A stretch of DNA of 59,528 nucleotides from Amycolatopsis sp. CA-128772. Lineage in GTDB: Bacteria; Actinomycetota; Actinomycetes; Mycobacteriales; Pseudonocardiaceae. A program made the translations under genes and the position numbers. Of this stretch, positions 52,629-59,528 are shown one piece after another. The stretch's first letter is position 1. Each line of letters opens with the position of its first letter. The stretch spans positions 1 to 59,528 of the forward strand of contig NZ_PPHG01000006.1 of NCBI RefSeq assembly GCF_002904295.1, in the 5' to 3' direction. The notes under the pieces are model-generated. The model was given only the letters and a program-made list of their open reading frames with translations. It did not search any database and was not told where the DNA came from.

Positions 52629-53699
52629 GTGAGCGAGTCCACGAGCGCCACGTACGCCGCCGCCGGAGTCAGCATCGACGCCGGCGACCAAGCCGTCGAG
52701 CTGCTCAAGCCGCACGCCGAGCGGGCGACGCGACCCGAGGTCATGGGTGGTGTCGGCGGTTTCGCCGGGCTGTTCTCCCTGAAGCTCGACCGGTGGAAGG
52801 AGCCGGTGCTCGCGTCCTCGACCGACGGCGTCGGCACCAAGATCGCGGTCGCGCAGGCGCTCGACAAGCACGACACCGTCGGCATCGACCTGGTCGCCAT
52901 GGTGGTCGACGACCTGGTCGTGACCGGCGCCGAGCCGCTGTTCCTGCAGGACTACATCGCCGTCGGCAAGGTGCACCCGGAGAAGATCGCCGCGCTGGTC
53001 GGCGGCATCGCCGAGGGCTGCGTCAAGGCCGGCTGCGCGCTGCTCGGCGGCGAGACCGCGGAGCACCCGGGCCTGATGGGTGAGCACGACTACGACATGT
53101 CGGCCACCGGCGTCGGCGTCGTCGAGGCGTCGCAGCTGCTCTCGCCGGAGAAGGTCCGCCCGGGTGACGTCGTGCTGGCCCTCGGCTCGTCCGGCCTGCA
53201 CTCCAACGGCTACTCGCTGGCCCGGCACGTGCTGCTGGACATCGCGCGGATGCCGCTCGACGGGCACGTCGAGGAGTTCGGCCGCACCCTCGGCGAAGAG
53301 ATGCTGGAGCCGACGCGGATCTACGCGAAGGATTGCCTGGCGCTCGCCGCCGAGACCGAGGTCCGGACGTTCGCGCACATCACCGGCGGTGGCCTGGAGG
53401 CCAACCTGGCCCGCGTCATGCCGCGCGGCCTGGTCGCCCGGCTCGAGCGCGGCACCTGGACGCCGGCGCCGGTGTTCGCCCTGATCGGCCAGCGCGGCAA
53501 GGTCGAGCGGGCCGAGCTGGAGAAGACGTTCAACATGGGGGTCGGCATGGTCGCCATCGTCGGCGCCGAGGACGTCGACCGGGCGCTGGCCATGCTGACC
53601 GCGCGGCACGTCCCGGCGTGGATCCTGGGCGAGGTGCAGCCCGCCGGCGACGTCGACGGCCCGCGAGCCGTGCTCTCGGGTGACCACCCGCGGTTCTGA
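52629..53699 (+). CDS. purM: Phosphoribosylformylglycinamidine cyclo-ligase (PurM, AIR synthetase)
   Basis: ATP-dependent ring closure of FGAM to AIR. The 356-residue protein has TYAAAGVSIDAGD, SSTDGVGTK, DLVVTGAEPLFLQDYIA, GGETAEHPG, GSSGLHSNGYSLAR and HITGGGLEANLARV. GTG 52629, 28 nt after purF, with a GGGAG ribosome site; probably cotranscribed with purF. Confidence 0.97.
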   Translation: MSESTSATYAAAGVSIDAGDQAVELLKPHAERATRPEVMGGVGGFAGLFSLKLDRWKEPVLASSTDGVGTKIAVAQALDKHDTVGIDLVAMVVDDLVVTGAEPLFLQDYIAVGKVHPEKIAALVGGIAEGCVKAGCALLGGETAEHPGLMGEHDYDMSATGVGVVEASQLLSPEKVRPGDVVLALGSSGLHSNGYSLARHVLLDIARMPLDGHVEEFGRTLGEEMLEPTRIYAKDCLALAAETEVRTFAHITGGGLEANLARVMPRGLVARLERGTWTPAPVFALIGQRGKVERAELEKTFNMGVGMVAIVGAEDVDRALAMLTARHVPAWILGEVQPAGDVDGPRAVLSGDHPRF

Positions 53700-53732
53700 A
53701 ATTCCTTCGACCCGGCTGTCACACTGGTTGAC

Positions 53733-54164
53733 GTGGCAGCCGAAGACGTGGTGATCGGCTCCCGGTTCACGATCCCGGGAGCCGAGTTGAGCGAGCGCTT
53801 CTCGCGGTCGTCCGGCCCGGGCGGGCAGGGCGTGAACACCACGGATTCGCGCGTCGAGCTGTCCTTCGACGTCGCTTCCTCGCCGTCGATCCCCGAGCAC
53901 CTGCGTGACCGGGTCCTGACCGGGCTCGGCTCGCGGCTGGTCGACGGCGTCCTGACGATCGCGGCCAGCGAACACCGCTCGCAGCTGCAGAACCGCGAGG
54001 CCGCGCGCGGCCGGCTGGCGAACCTGCTGCTCGACGCGTCGGCCCCACCGCCGGCCAAGCGGCGCCCCACGAAGCCCTCCCGGGGTTCGAAGGAGCGCCG
54101 CCTGGCCTCGAAGAAGCGCCGGAGCGACGTGAAACGCGGCCGCTCCGGGCGCTTCGACGACTAA
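53733..54164 (+). CDS. arfB: Peptide chain release factor-like protein (ArfB/YaeJ)
   Basis: A 143-residue peptidyl-tRNA hydrolase that rescues stalled ribosomes. GGQ motif at residues 30-32 (SSGPGGQGVNTTDSRVEL) and the basic C-terminal tail (KKRRSDVKRGRSGRFDD) that enters the empty mRNA channel. GTG start 53733; CACACT 7 nt before it could be a leaderless -10. Convergent 4-nt overlap with the GNAT gene. Confidence 0.92.
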   Translation: MAAEDVVIGSRFTIPGAELSERFSRSSGPGGQGVNTTDSRVELSFDVASSPSIPEHLRDRVLTGLGSRLVDGVLTIAASEHRSQLQNREAARGRLANLLLDASAPPPAKRRPTKPSRGSKERRLASKKRRSDVKRGRSGRFDD

Positions 54165-54889
54165 CCCAGGGACAGGTGCACGCACTCGCCCGCCGGCCGG
54201 TAGCCGACGCGGGCGTAGACGTGCCCGATCACCAGGTCGCCGGGGGTGAGGAACGCCGTGTGGGCGCCGGCCTCGTGCACCTCGCGGGTGAGGTGCCCGG
54301 TGATCGCCGCGGCGATCCCGCGGCCACGGTAGGCCTCGAGCACCGCGATCCCGGCGATCTCGGTGGTGCCGTCGACGATTTCGAGGGCGAGCCCGCCGCC
54401 GACGACCACGCCGCCGGCTTCCGCGAGGAGGTGCCGCACCCCGGCGCTCGGCTCTTCGCCGTCGCCGGCTTCCGCGGGCTCGCCGAACGCGATGTTCTGC
54501 GCTTCCCGCATCCGCCGCAGGTCGTCAGCGGACTCCGGCACGCGCAGCCGGATGCCCGCCGGCACCGGCTGGTCGACCCGCGCGCCCGGCGCGCAGGTCA
54601 TCAGCGGCACTCGCCGTTCGAGCTCGTACCCCGCCCTGACCAGGACTTTCTCCAGATCGGGAGCGACGTCGGTGAAGTACTCGAGCCGCGGGAGCAGGTC
54701 TCGGCGCCGGTAGGCCGCGGTGAGCGCGGCGATCTCGGCCGCCGTCGGCTGGGCGCCGTCGTCCGGGATCGCGTAGTTGAGCATCGGATGCGGTGTGCCC
54801 GGCGAGTAGGTGGCGAGGAACGGGCCGACCCGCTCGGTCTCGCGGCCGCGTGGCGCCGTCTTGCGGACGTAGGTCTGGATGGTGGACAT
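54161..54889 (-). CDS. GNAT N-acetyltransferase
   Basis: The 242-residue protein has a C-terminal GNAT domain with the acetyl-CoA motif IAGIAVLEAYRGRGIAAAITGHLTREV and YARVGYRPAGECVHL. The N-terminal ~100 residues look like a second, degenerate GNAT half without the Q/RxxGxG/A loop. ATG 54889. Substrate unknown. Confidence 0.88.
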   Translation of the reverse strand: MSTIQTYVRKTAPRGRETERVGPFLATYSPGTPHPMLNYAIPDDGAQPTAAEIAALTAAYRRRDLLPRLEYFTDVAPDLEKVLVRAGYELERRVPLMTCAPGARVDQPVPAGIRLRVPESADDLRRMREAQNIAFGEPAEAGDGEEPSAGVRHLLAEAGGVVVGGGLALEIVDGTTEIAGIAVLEAYRGRGIAAAITGHLTREVHEAGAHTAFLTPGDLVIGHVYARVGYRPAGECVHLSLG

Positions 54890-55263
54890 GGTGAGCCCTT
54901 CGAGCGCAGGTCAAGGAACCGCAGCCGGTGGCCGGCGTGCGGGCGGGGCGCTGGGCGTCGGGCCTAGCGGAGGCCGACGCCGAAGACGGCGCCAGGCATA
55001 GGCAGTCATTCCTTGAACTCGAACGGGCTCTCCCGGCCATGGTCGCACGGACGGCAACCGGATTTCCGGCCCTCATGGATCAGATATCGCGTACCCCGCA
55101 CCACCCGGTGATCTTTCCGGTGGCGCCGTTTGTCCGCCCGTGGTTTGGTCAGGAGGCCGCAAACCGTCCACAGTGGATGCTGTGGACAACCCTGTGGATG
55201 AATTCGGGGCGCATTGGGAAAACCCCTGTGGCGCAGGGGAAACGCGTGAAGCGGGCCTGTGTA
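54890..55263. other. Gene-free gap of about 370 bp
   Basis: Contains a DnaA-box-like cluster (described separately) and otherwise ordinary GC-rich sequence. Short open frames show no family resemblance. Confidence 0.6.
55164..55201. repeat. DnaA-box-like cluster / inverted repeat
   Basis: GTCCACAG (55166-55173) and CTGTGGAC (55180-55187) form a perfect dyad with spacer TGGATG. TGTGGACAA (55181-55189) is an exact DnaA box in reverse, and TGTGGATGA (from 55193) reads TCATCCACA in reverse, one mismatch from TTATCCACA. Three such sites in 38 bp resemble an origin or datA-like element but are far too few for an origin. Confidence 0.5.
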
Positions 55264-56172
55264 CTACTTCGCCGCCAGCTCGCGCGCCTGCTCCAGCAAT
55301 TCCTGCAGGTGCAGCCCGCGCCGGACGTCGCAGGGGTGCGTCGTCGTGCCGCTCGCGATCATCGCCGCGAAGTCGTCCAGCAGCGCGGTGTAGGACTCCT
55401 GGGCCGTGCCCGGTTTGCGCCCGAGCGTCCGGTAGCCGTGCTGCCCCCACACCGCGACCTCGACGACGGTCGGCTGTACCGGCAGCCGCAGCGAGAGCGT
55501 GGCCGTGCTGACGACGCCGCCCTCGTGGGCCAGCATCAGGTGCCAGAGGTCACCGGGGCTCTGCCGGGCCGCCACGACCTCGGTGATCGGGCCGAGCGCG
55601 GCGTCCAGCATGTCGAGCGCGTGCGGGCCGATGTCGTACAGCGCGCCGCCGTCGTCCTGCCGCCACTCCGAAGCGGCGTACTGGCCGCCGAGCAGGGCGC
55701 CGGACAGCCAGCGCGCGCCGCCGCCCGCCCAGCCGCCCGCCTGGGCCAGGCCGGCGAGCCACTCCTGCGTCTGGGCCGAGTAGCGCAGGGTCAGCACGAC
55801 GAGGGCGGCCACGTCGGCGGCCGCGACCGCGTCGGCCAGCCGCTGCGCGCCGCCGAGGTCGGCGGCGATCGGCTTCTCGAGGATCAGGTGCTTCCCGGCT
55901 TCGGCCGCGCGCACGCCCAGCTCGGCCTGCACCGACGGCGGCACCGCGAACGCCACCGCGTCGACCTGCTCGAACAGCTCCTCGACGCTGGCCGCGGTGG
56001 CCGCGCAGTGCGTCTCCGCAAGCGCTTGCGCCGCTTCCGGGCGCCGGGCCCAGACCGCGGTCAGCGCGGTGCCGGGGTGGTCCGCCAGGCCGGGGGCGTG
56101 CACCGTTGCCGCCCACGGGCCGGCGCCGACCAGGCCGACGCGCAGCTGTCCGTCCGCGATGAGCTGTCCCAC
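55264..56172 (-). CDS. Gfo/Idh/MocA-family oxidoreductase
   Basis: The 302-residue NAD(P)-dependent oxidoreductase has the Rossmann motif LVGAGPWAATVHAPGL at the N-terminus and EKPIAADLG (the conserved EKP) after a DAVAFAVPP segment, then the C-terminal alpha/beta domain with ALYDIGPHALDMLDA. Acts on sugars or related compounds; the substrate is unknown. GTG 56172 is chosen; TAGACT ends 7 nt upstream (leaderless). Confidence 0.87.
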   Translation of the reverse strand: MGQLIADGQLRVGLVGAGPWAATVHAPGLADHPGTALTAVWARRPEAAQALAETHCAATAASVEELFEQVDAVAFAVPPSVQAELGVRAAEAGKHLILEKPIAADLGGAQRLADAVAAADVAALVVLTLRYSAQTQEWLAGLAQAGGWAGGGARWLSGALLGGQYAASEWRQDDGGALYDIGPHALDMLDAALGPITEVVAARQSPGDLWHLMLAHEGGVVSTATLSLRLPVQPTVVEVAVWGQHGYRTLGRKPGTAQESYTALLDDFAAMIASGTTTHPCDVRRGLHLQELLEQARELAAK

Positions 56173-56179
56173 GGCCCGC

Positions 56180-56185
56180 AGTCTA
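56180..56185 (-). promoter_or_regulatory. Leaderless promoter of the Gfo/Idh gene
   Basis: On the minus strand TAGACT (+ strand AGTCTA) ends 7 nt before the GTG start at 56172. No ribosome site. Confidence 0.4.
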
Positions 56186-56237
56186 GGTGTGTCCCGCGTC
56201 GCGCCGGAACCGCACCTGCGGTGGCCGCCGACGTGGT

Positions 56238-56250
56238 TAAAGTGCCTGCA
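56238..56250 (+). promoter_or_regulatory. Leaderless promoter of the ECF transporter operon
   Basis: TAAAGT at 56238-56243 ends 6 nt before ATG 56250; no ribosome site. It would drive the secreted protein, ECF-T and ECF-A genes. Confidence 0.4.
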
Positions 56251-56870
56251 TGATCGCCTCCCGCTTCGCCGTTGTCTGCGCGCTCCTGTTCGGCGCCGCC
56301 TTCGTGGGTGCCGCACCCGCTTCGGCGACGGGCAGCGACGGCGCCTGCCCCGAGGGTGGCGGCGTCACGGTGGTCGTCGACTTCGGCGACCTGGGCCCCG
56401 GGCCGTTGCTCCGCTGCGCCGCCGGGACGCCCGCGAACGGCATCGCCGCCCTGCGGGAGGCCGGGATCGAGGTGTCGGGCTCGCAGAAGTACGGCCTCGC
56501 CGTGGCCTGCCGGATCAACGGCCGGCCCGGCCCCGATGTCGAATCGTGCGTGGGGATGCCGTCGGCGACGGCGTACTGGAGCTACTGGCACGCGTCCGCC
56601 GGGGGCAGCTGGACGTCGAGCCAGGAAGGCGCGCAGACGGCCAAGCCGGTGGCCGGCGGGTTCGAAGGCTGGGCGTTCGCGCGGCCGAAGTCGGCGAACG
56701 ACCTGCCGGCGCCGCCGCGGGTGGCCCCGGTGCGGCAGGCGGCCACGCCGGCGCCCGCTGTGTCCGATCAGGGCAGTTCGTTCCCGTGGGGCCTGGTGGT
56801 CGGGGCCGTCGTGATCGTGCTGGTCGGCGGCGCCGGGATCGTCGTCGCCCGCCGCCGGCGTGCGCAGTAG
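56250..56870 (+). CDS. Secreted, membrane-anchored protein (DUF4430-like) of an ECF transporter operon
   Basis: The 206-residue protein has a signal peptide (to about residue 27, ASA-T), an extracytoplasmic domain with VTVVVDFGDLGPG, ALREAGIEVSGS and YWSYWHASAGGSWTSSQEGAQ, a Pro/Ala-rich stalk, and a C-terminal membrane helix (about 176-198) with a basic tail. The YWSYWHA...GA...EGWAF pattern is like DUF4430/transcobalamin-like domains. First gene of an operon with ECF-T and ECF-A, so it may capture the transported compound. Ligand unknown; cobalamin is a guess. Confidence 0.7.
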   Translation: MIASRFAVVCALLFGAAFVGAAPASATGSDGACPEGGGVTVVVDFGDLGPGPLLRCAAGTPANGIAALREAGIEVSGSQKYGLAVACRINGRPGPDVESCVGMPSATAYWSYWHASAGGSWTSSQEGAQTAKPVAGGFEGWAFARPKSANDLPAPPRVAPVRQAATPAPAVSDQGSSFPWGLVVGAVVIVLVGGAGIVVARRRRAQ

Positions 56871-57924
56871 GGCGCTGCACCCCGGCGCCTGGTGGGCCTG
56901 GGCGCTCGCGCTGGCCGTCGCCGCCAGCCGCACGACGAACCCGCTGCTGCTCGGGCTGGTCATCGCGGTCGCCGGGTTCGTCGTCGCGAACCGGCGCACA
57001 GACGCGCCGTGGGCGCTGGCGTTCCGGCTGTACGTCTACGTCGGCGCGCTGATCGTCGCCTCGCGCGTGCTGTTCCGGATCCTCGTCGGCGGCGAAGACG
57101 GCGGGCACGTGCTGTTCGCGCTGCCGCGGATCCCGCTCACGGCCGGGTTGTCCCTGCTCGGGCCGACGTCGGCGGAGGAGCTGCTCGGCGGCTTCTACGA
57201 CGGCCTGCGCCTGGCGACGATGGTGATCTGCGTCGGCGCGGCCAACGCCCTGGCCAACCCGAAACGCCTGCTCAAGGCGGTTCCCGGGGCGCTGTACGAG
57301 GTGGGCACGGCGGTGACGGTGGCGCTGACGGTCGCGCCGCAGCTCGTCGAGAGCGTGCAGCGGGTACGCCGCGCCCGGCGGCTGCGGGCCGGCCGGACTC
57401 GCGGGCTGCGGGCGGTCAAGGGCATCGTGGTGCCGGTGCTGGCGGACGCGATGGACCGGTCCCTGCGGCTGGCGGCCGCGATGGACTCCCGCGGCTACGG
57501 GCGCCGCGCGTACCTGAGCGGGCGGTTGCGGGTGCTGATCGCCGCCTGCGTCCTGACCGGACTGGTGGGCGTGTGCGTCGGCGTGTACGGCGTGCTCGAC
57601 GGGACGGCGTCGTTCTGGCTCGGCGTGCCGTTGCTGGCGGCCGGGCTCGTGGTGGCCGTCGCGGGCTTCGTCGCCGGTGGCCGGCGGGTGCGGCGGACGG
57701 CGTACCGGCCGGACCCGTGGGGGTGGCCGGAGACGCTGGTCGTCGCGGCCGGCGCCGGGGCGTGCGTGCTGCTGTTCGTGACCGCGCGGGTGGACCCGGA
57801 CCGGTTGTTCCCGTCGCTGAGCCCGTTGCGCTGGCCGGAGGTTTCCGTGTTCCACGTGCTGTCCGTGCTGGTCGCGGCGCTGCCCGCGGTCGTTTCGCCC
57901 CCGGTTCCGGAGGTCGCCCGGTGA
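56860..57924 (+). CDS. Energy-coupling factor transporter transmembrane protein (EcfT, CbiQ-like)
   Basis: The 354-residue integral membrane protein has multiple helices and the two CbiQ/EcfT coupling motifs: VRRARRLRAG and DRSLRLAAAMDSRGYGR. Extra C-terminal helices make it longer than minimal EcfT. GTG start overlapping the previous gene by 11 nt and a 4-nt GTGA overlap with the ATPase gene. No S component is seen; it may lie beyond the window. Confidence 0.87.
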   Translation: MRSRALHPGAWWAWALALAVAASRTTNPLLLGLVIAVAGFVVANRRTDAPWALAFRLYVYVGALIVASRVLFRILVGGEDGGHVLFALPRIPLTAGLSLLGPTSAEELLGGFYDGLRLATMVICVGAANALANPKRLLKAVPGALYEVGTAVTVALTVAPQLVESVQRVRRARRLRAGRTRGLRAVKGIVVPVLADAMDRSLRLAAAMDSRGYGRRAYLSGRLRVLIAACVLTGLVGVCVGVYGVLDGTASFWLGVPLLAAGLVVAVAGFVAGGRRVRRTAYRPDPWGWPETLVVAAGAGACVLLFVTARVDPDRLFPSLSPLRWPEVSVFHVLSVLVAALPAVVSPPVPEVAR

Positions 57925-59528
57925 TCGAGTTCTCACGGGTCACGGTGACGTACCCGGACGCCGCGCGGCCGGTGCTCTCGGACGTGTCGCTGGTGGTCGA
58001 AGAGGGCGAGCTGTGCCTGGTCGCGGGGCCGACGGGGGCCGGAAAGTCGACGTTCCTCGGCGCCGTCAACGGGCTCGTCCCGCACTTCACCGGCGGCCGG
58101 CTGTCCGGCCGGGTGCTGGTGGCCGGGCACGACACGGCCGCGTACCCGCCCCGGGAGCTGGCGTCGGTGGTCGGCGTGGTCGGGCAGGACCCGCTTTCCG
58201 GGTTCGTGACGGACACCGTCGAGGAGGAGCTCGCGTACGCGATGGAGCAGCTGGCGGTGCCGCCGGACGTGATGCGCAAGCGGGTCGAGGAAACGCTGGA
58301 CCTGCTGGGCATCGCGGACCTGCGCAACCGTCCACTTCGGACGCTCTCGGGCGGCCAGCAGCAGCGTGTCGCGATCGGCTCGGTCCTGACGGCGCACCCG
58401 GCGGTGGTCGTGCTCGACGAACCGACGTCGGCGCTGGACCCGACGGCCGCCGAGGACGTCCTCGCGGCGATCACCCGCCTGGTGCACGACCTGGGCACGA
58501 CGGTGATCGTGGCGGAGCACCGGATGGAGCGCGTGGCGCAGTACGCGGACCGGCTGCTGTACCTGCCGGGCGACGGTTCGGTGCGGTCCGGACCGCCGGC
58601 CGAGATCCTGGCGACGTCCTCGATCGCCCCGCCGATCGCCGAGCTGGGGCGGCTCGCGGGCTGGGCACCGCTGCCGTTGTCGGTCCGGGACGCCCGGCGG
58701 GTCGCGGGGCCGCTGCGAGCGCGGCTGCAGCGGAGTCGTCAGAAATTGTCGGTGGTGGGTCGTAGTCTCTCGGTGACCGGTTCGGCACTGGATGTGAGAG
58801 GGGTGGTGGTCCGATACGGAGATGTCCTGGCGGTACGCGGGGTCGACCTGCGTGTCGGACCGGGTGAGGTGGTCGCGCTGATGGGACGCAACGGCTCCGG
58901 CAAGTCGTCGCTTCTCTGGGCGGTGCAGGGCAGCGGACCGAGGTCGGCGGGGAAGGTCGACGTCGGTGGAGCGGATCCGGCATCGCTCAAGCCACGAGTG
59001 GCCCGTCAGCGCGTCGGCCTGGTCCCGCAGACCCCGGCCGACCTGCTGTACCTGGATTCAGTGGACGCCGAGTGCGCACAGGCGGACACCGAGTCCGAGG
59101 TACCGGCAGGAACGGCCCGGGGCCTGCTGGACAGGCTCGCCCCGGAAGTCGCCGGTGAAGCGCACCCCGGCGACCTCTCGGAAGGGCAGCGACTGGCGTT
59201 GGTGCTGGCGATCCAGCTGGCGTCGGCCCCACCGCTGGTCCTGCTCGACGAGCCGACCCGCGGCCTGGATTACCACGCAAAAAGGCGCTTCGCGGCGACC
59301 CTGCGAGAGCTGGCCTCGCAGGGCCACGCGGTAGTGCTGGCCACCCACGACGTCGAGTTCGTGGCCACGGTGGCCACCCGCGTGGTGGTCATGGCCGAGG
59401 GCGAGGTGGTAGCGGACGGCCCGACGAGAGAGGTGATCACCGCCTCGCCGGCGTTCGCCCCACAGGTGGCGAAGATCCTGGCCCCGGAGCCGTGGCTGAC
59501 GGTGGACGAGGTCGCGGAGGCATTGTCG
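57921..59528 (+). CDS. ECF transporter ATPase, two fused nucleotide-binding domains (3' end outside window)
   Basis: The open frame from GTG 57921 continues to the window end (536 codons, no stop yet). Domain 1 (residues 1 to ~240): Walker A GPTGAGKST, signature LSGGQQQR, Walker B VVVLDEPTSALD, AEHRMER. Domain 2 (from ~275): YGDVLAVRGVDLRVGPGEVV, Walker A GRNGSGKSS, variant signature LSEGQ, Walker B LVLLDEPTRGLD and ATHDVEF. A fused CbiO-type ATPase, equivalent to EcfA1-EcfA2 in one chain. Substrate unknown. Confidence 0.9.
   Translation, partial: MIEFSRVTVTYPDAARPVLSDVSLVVEEGELCLVAGPTGAGKSTFLGAVNGLVPHFTGGRLSGRVLVAGHDTAAYPPRELASVVGVVGQDPLSGFVTDTVEEELAYAMEQLAVPPDVMRKRVEETLDLLGIADLRNRPLRTLSGGQQQRVAIGSVLTAHPAVVVLDEPTSALDPTAAEDVLAAITRLVHDLGTTVIVAEHRMERVAQYADRLLYLPGDGSVRSGPPAEILATSSIAPPIAELGRLAGWAPLPLSVRDARRVAGPLRARLQRSRQKLSVVGRSLSVTGSALDVRGVVVRYGDVLAVRGVDLRVGPGEVVALMGRNGSGKSSLLWAVQGSGPRSAGKVDVGGADPASLKPRVARQRVGLVPQTPADLLYLDSVDAECAQADTESEVPAGTARGLLDRLAPEVAGEAHPGDLSEGQRLALVLAIQLASAPPLVLLDEPTRGLDYHAKRRFAATLRELASQGHAVVLATHDVEFVATVATRVVVMAEGEVVADGPTREVITASPAFAPQVAKILAPEPWLTVDEVAEALS

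Noticed and set aside
50813..52900. 695-codon minus-strand frame opposite purF
   Set aside because: Shadow of purF; low-complexity translation.
53700..55263. BldC or DUF3073 genes expected after purM in many actinobacteria
   Set aside because: Neither signature is readable on either strand here; arfB and GNAT occupy the position.

Overview
The window is high-GC actinobacterial DNA. It has many GTG starts, ESX/type VII secretion accessory genes, two DUF574-type methyltransferases, an XRE–DUF397 pair, and a purine operon order (purD, purB, purC, purS-purQ, purL, purF, purM, all on +) like that of Mycobacterium and Pseudonocardiales. I lean towards Amycolatopsis or a close relative. That is inference from gene content, not proof.

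Layout. 0.05-1.3 kb: purD. 1.4-7.5 kb: a type VII (ESX) accessory locus with small helical exported proteins, a DUF3558 lipoprotein, a PPE-like protein, an EspG-like chaperone, and a WXG100-lytic transglycosylase whose catalytic domain is split by a 366-residue intein. 7.6-14.2 kb: an aminotransferase, a DUF574 methyltransferase, a HAD hydrolase, threonine aldolase, an ECF sigma factor with a membrane partner, and TetR and GntR regulators. 14.3-17.8 kb: a divergent galactonate-type sugar-acid cluster (lactonase, KDPGal aldolase, SDR, DgoD) around an AT-rich palindrome. 17.8-27.1 kb: purB, an amino-acid ABC transporter with three tandem binding proteins, a MOSC protein overlapping a SAM hydrolase, purC, an FMN reductase and a deacetylase-like protein. 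27.1-35.2 kb: an accessory stretch with an MBL hydrolase, a frameshifted tyrosine phosphatase, an ArsR-type regulator facing a frameshifted MFS exporter, an aldehyde dehydrogenase, a dead IS5-family element between inverted copies of an intergenic repeat, and a GMC oxidoreductase. 35.3-42.9 kb: purSQ, an FMN split-barrel protein, a heterodimeric ABC exporter and purL. 43-51 kb: a pentapeptide-repeat membrane protein, two tandem GH25 lysozymes, a type VII-associated protein, an SCP-like protein and the DUF574/XRE/DUF397 module. 51-59.5 kb: purF, purM, arfB, GNAT, Gfo/Idh, and an ECF transporter whose fused ATPase runs off the window end.

How it works together. The backbone is de novo IMP synthesis (PurD, C, B, SQL, F, M) interleaved with unrelated cargo. 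Several pur genes (purD, purB, purC, purL) appear leaderless: a TANNNT -10 box ends 6-7 nt before a GTG start. The most unusual features are (i) the intein inside an exported cell-wall hydrolase; (ii) a dispersed intergenic element at 32-43 kb with covarying hairpins and an actinobacterial DnaA box (TTGTCCACA); (iii) an ABC exporter pair with reciprocal loss of Walker A and signature motifs; (iv) a run of apparent single-base deletions between 25.8 and 30.3 kb; and (v) a TGCA-motif cluster upstream of the DUF397 gene. I saw no tRNA, rRNA or CRISPR.
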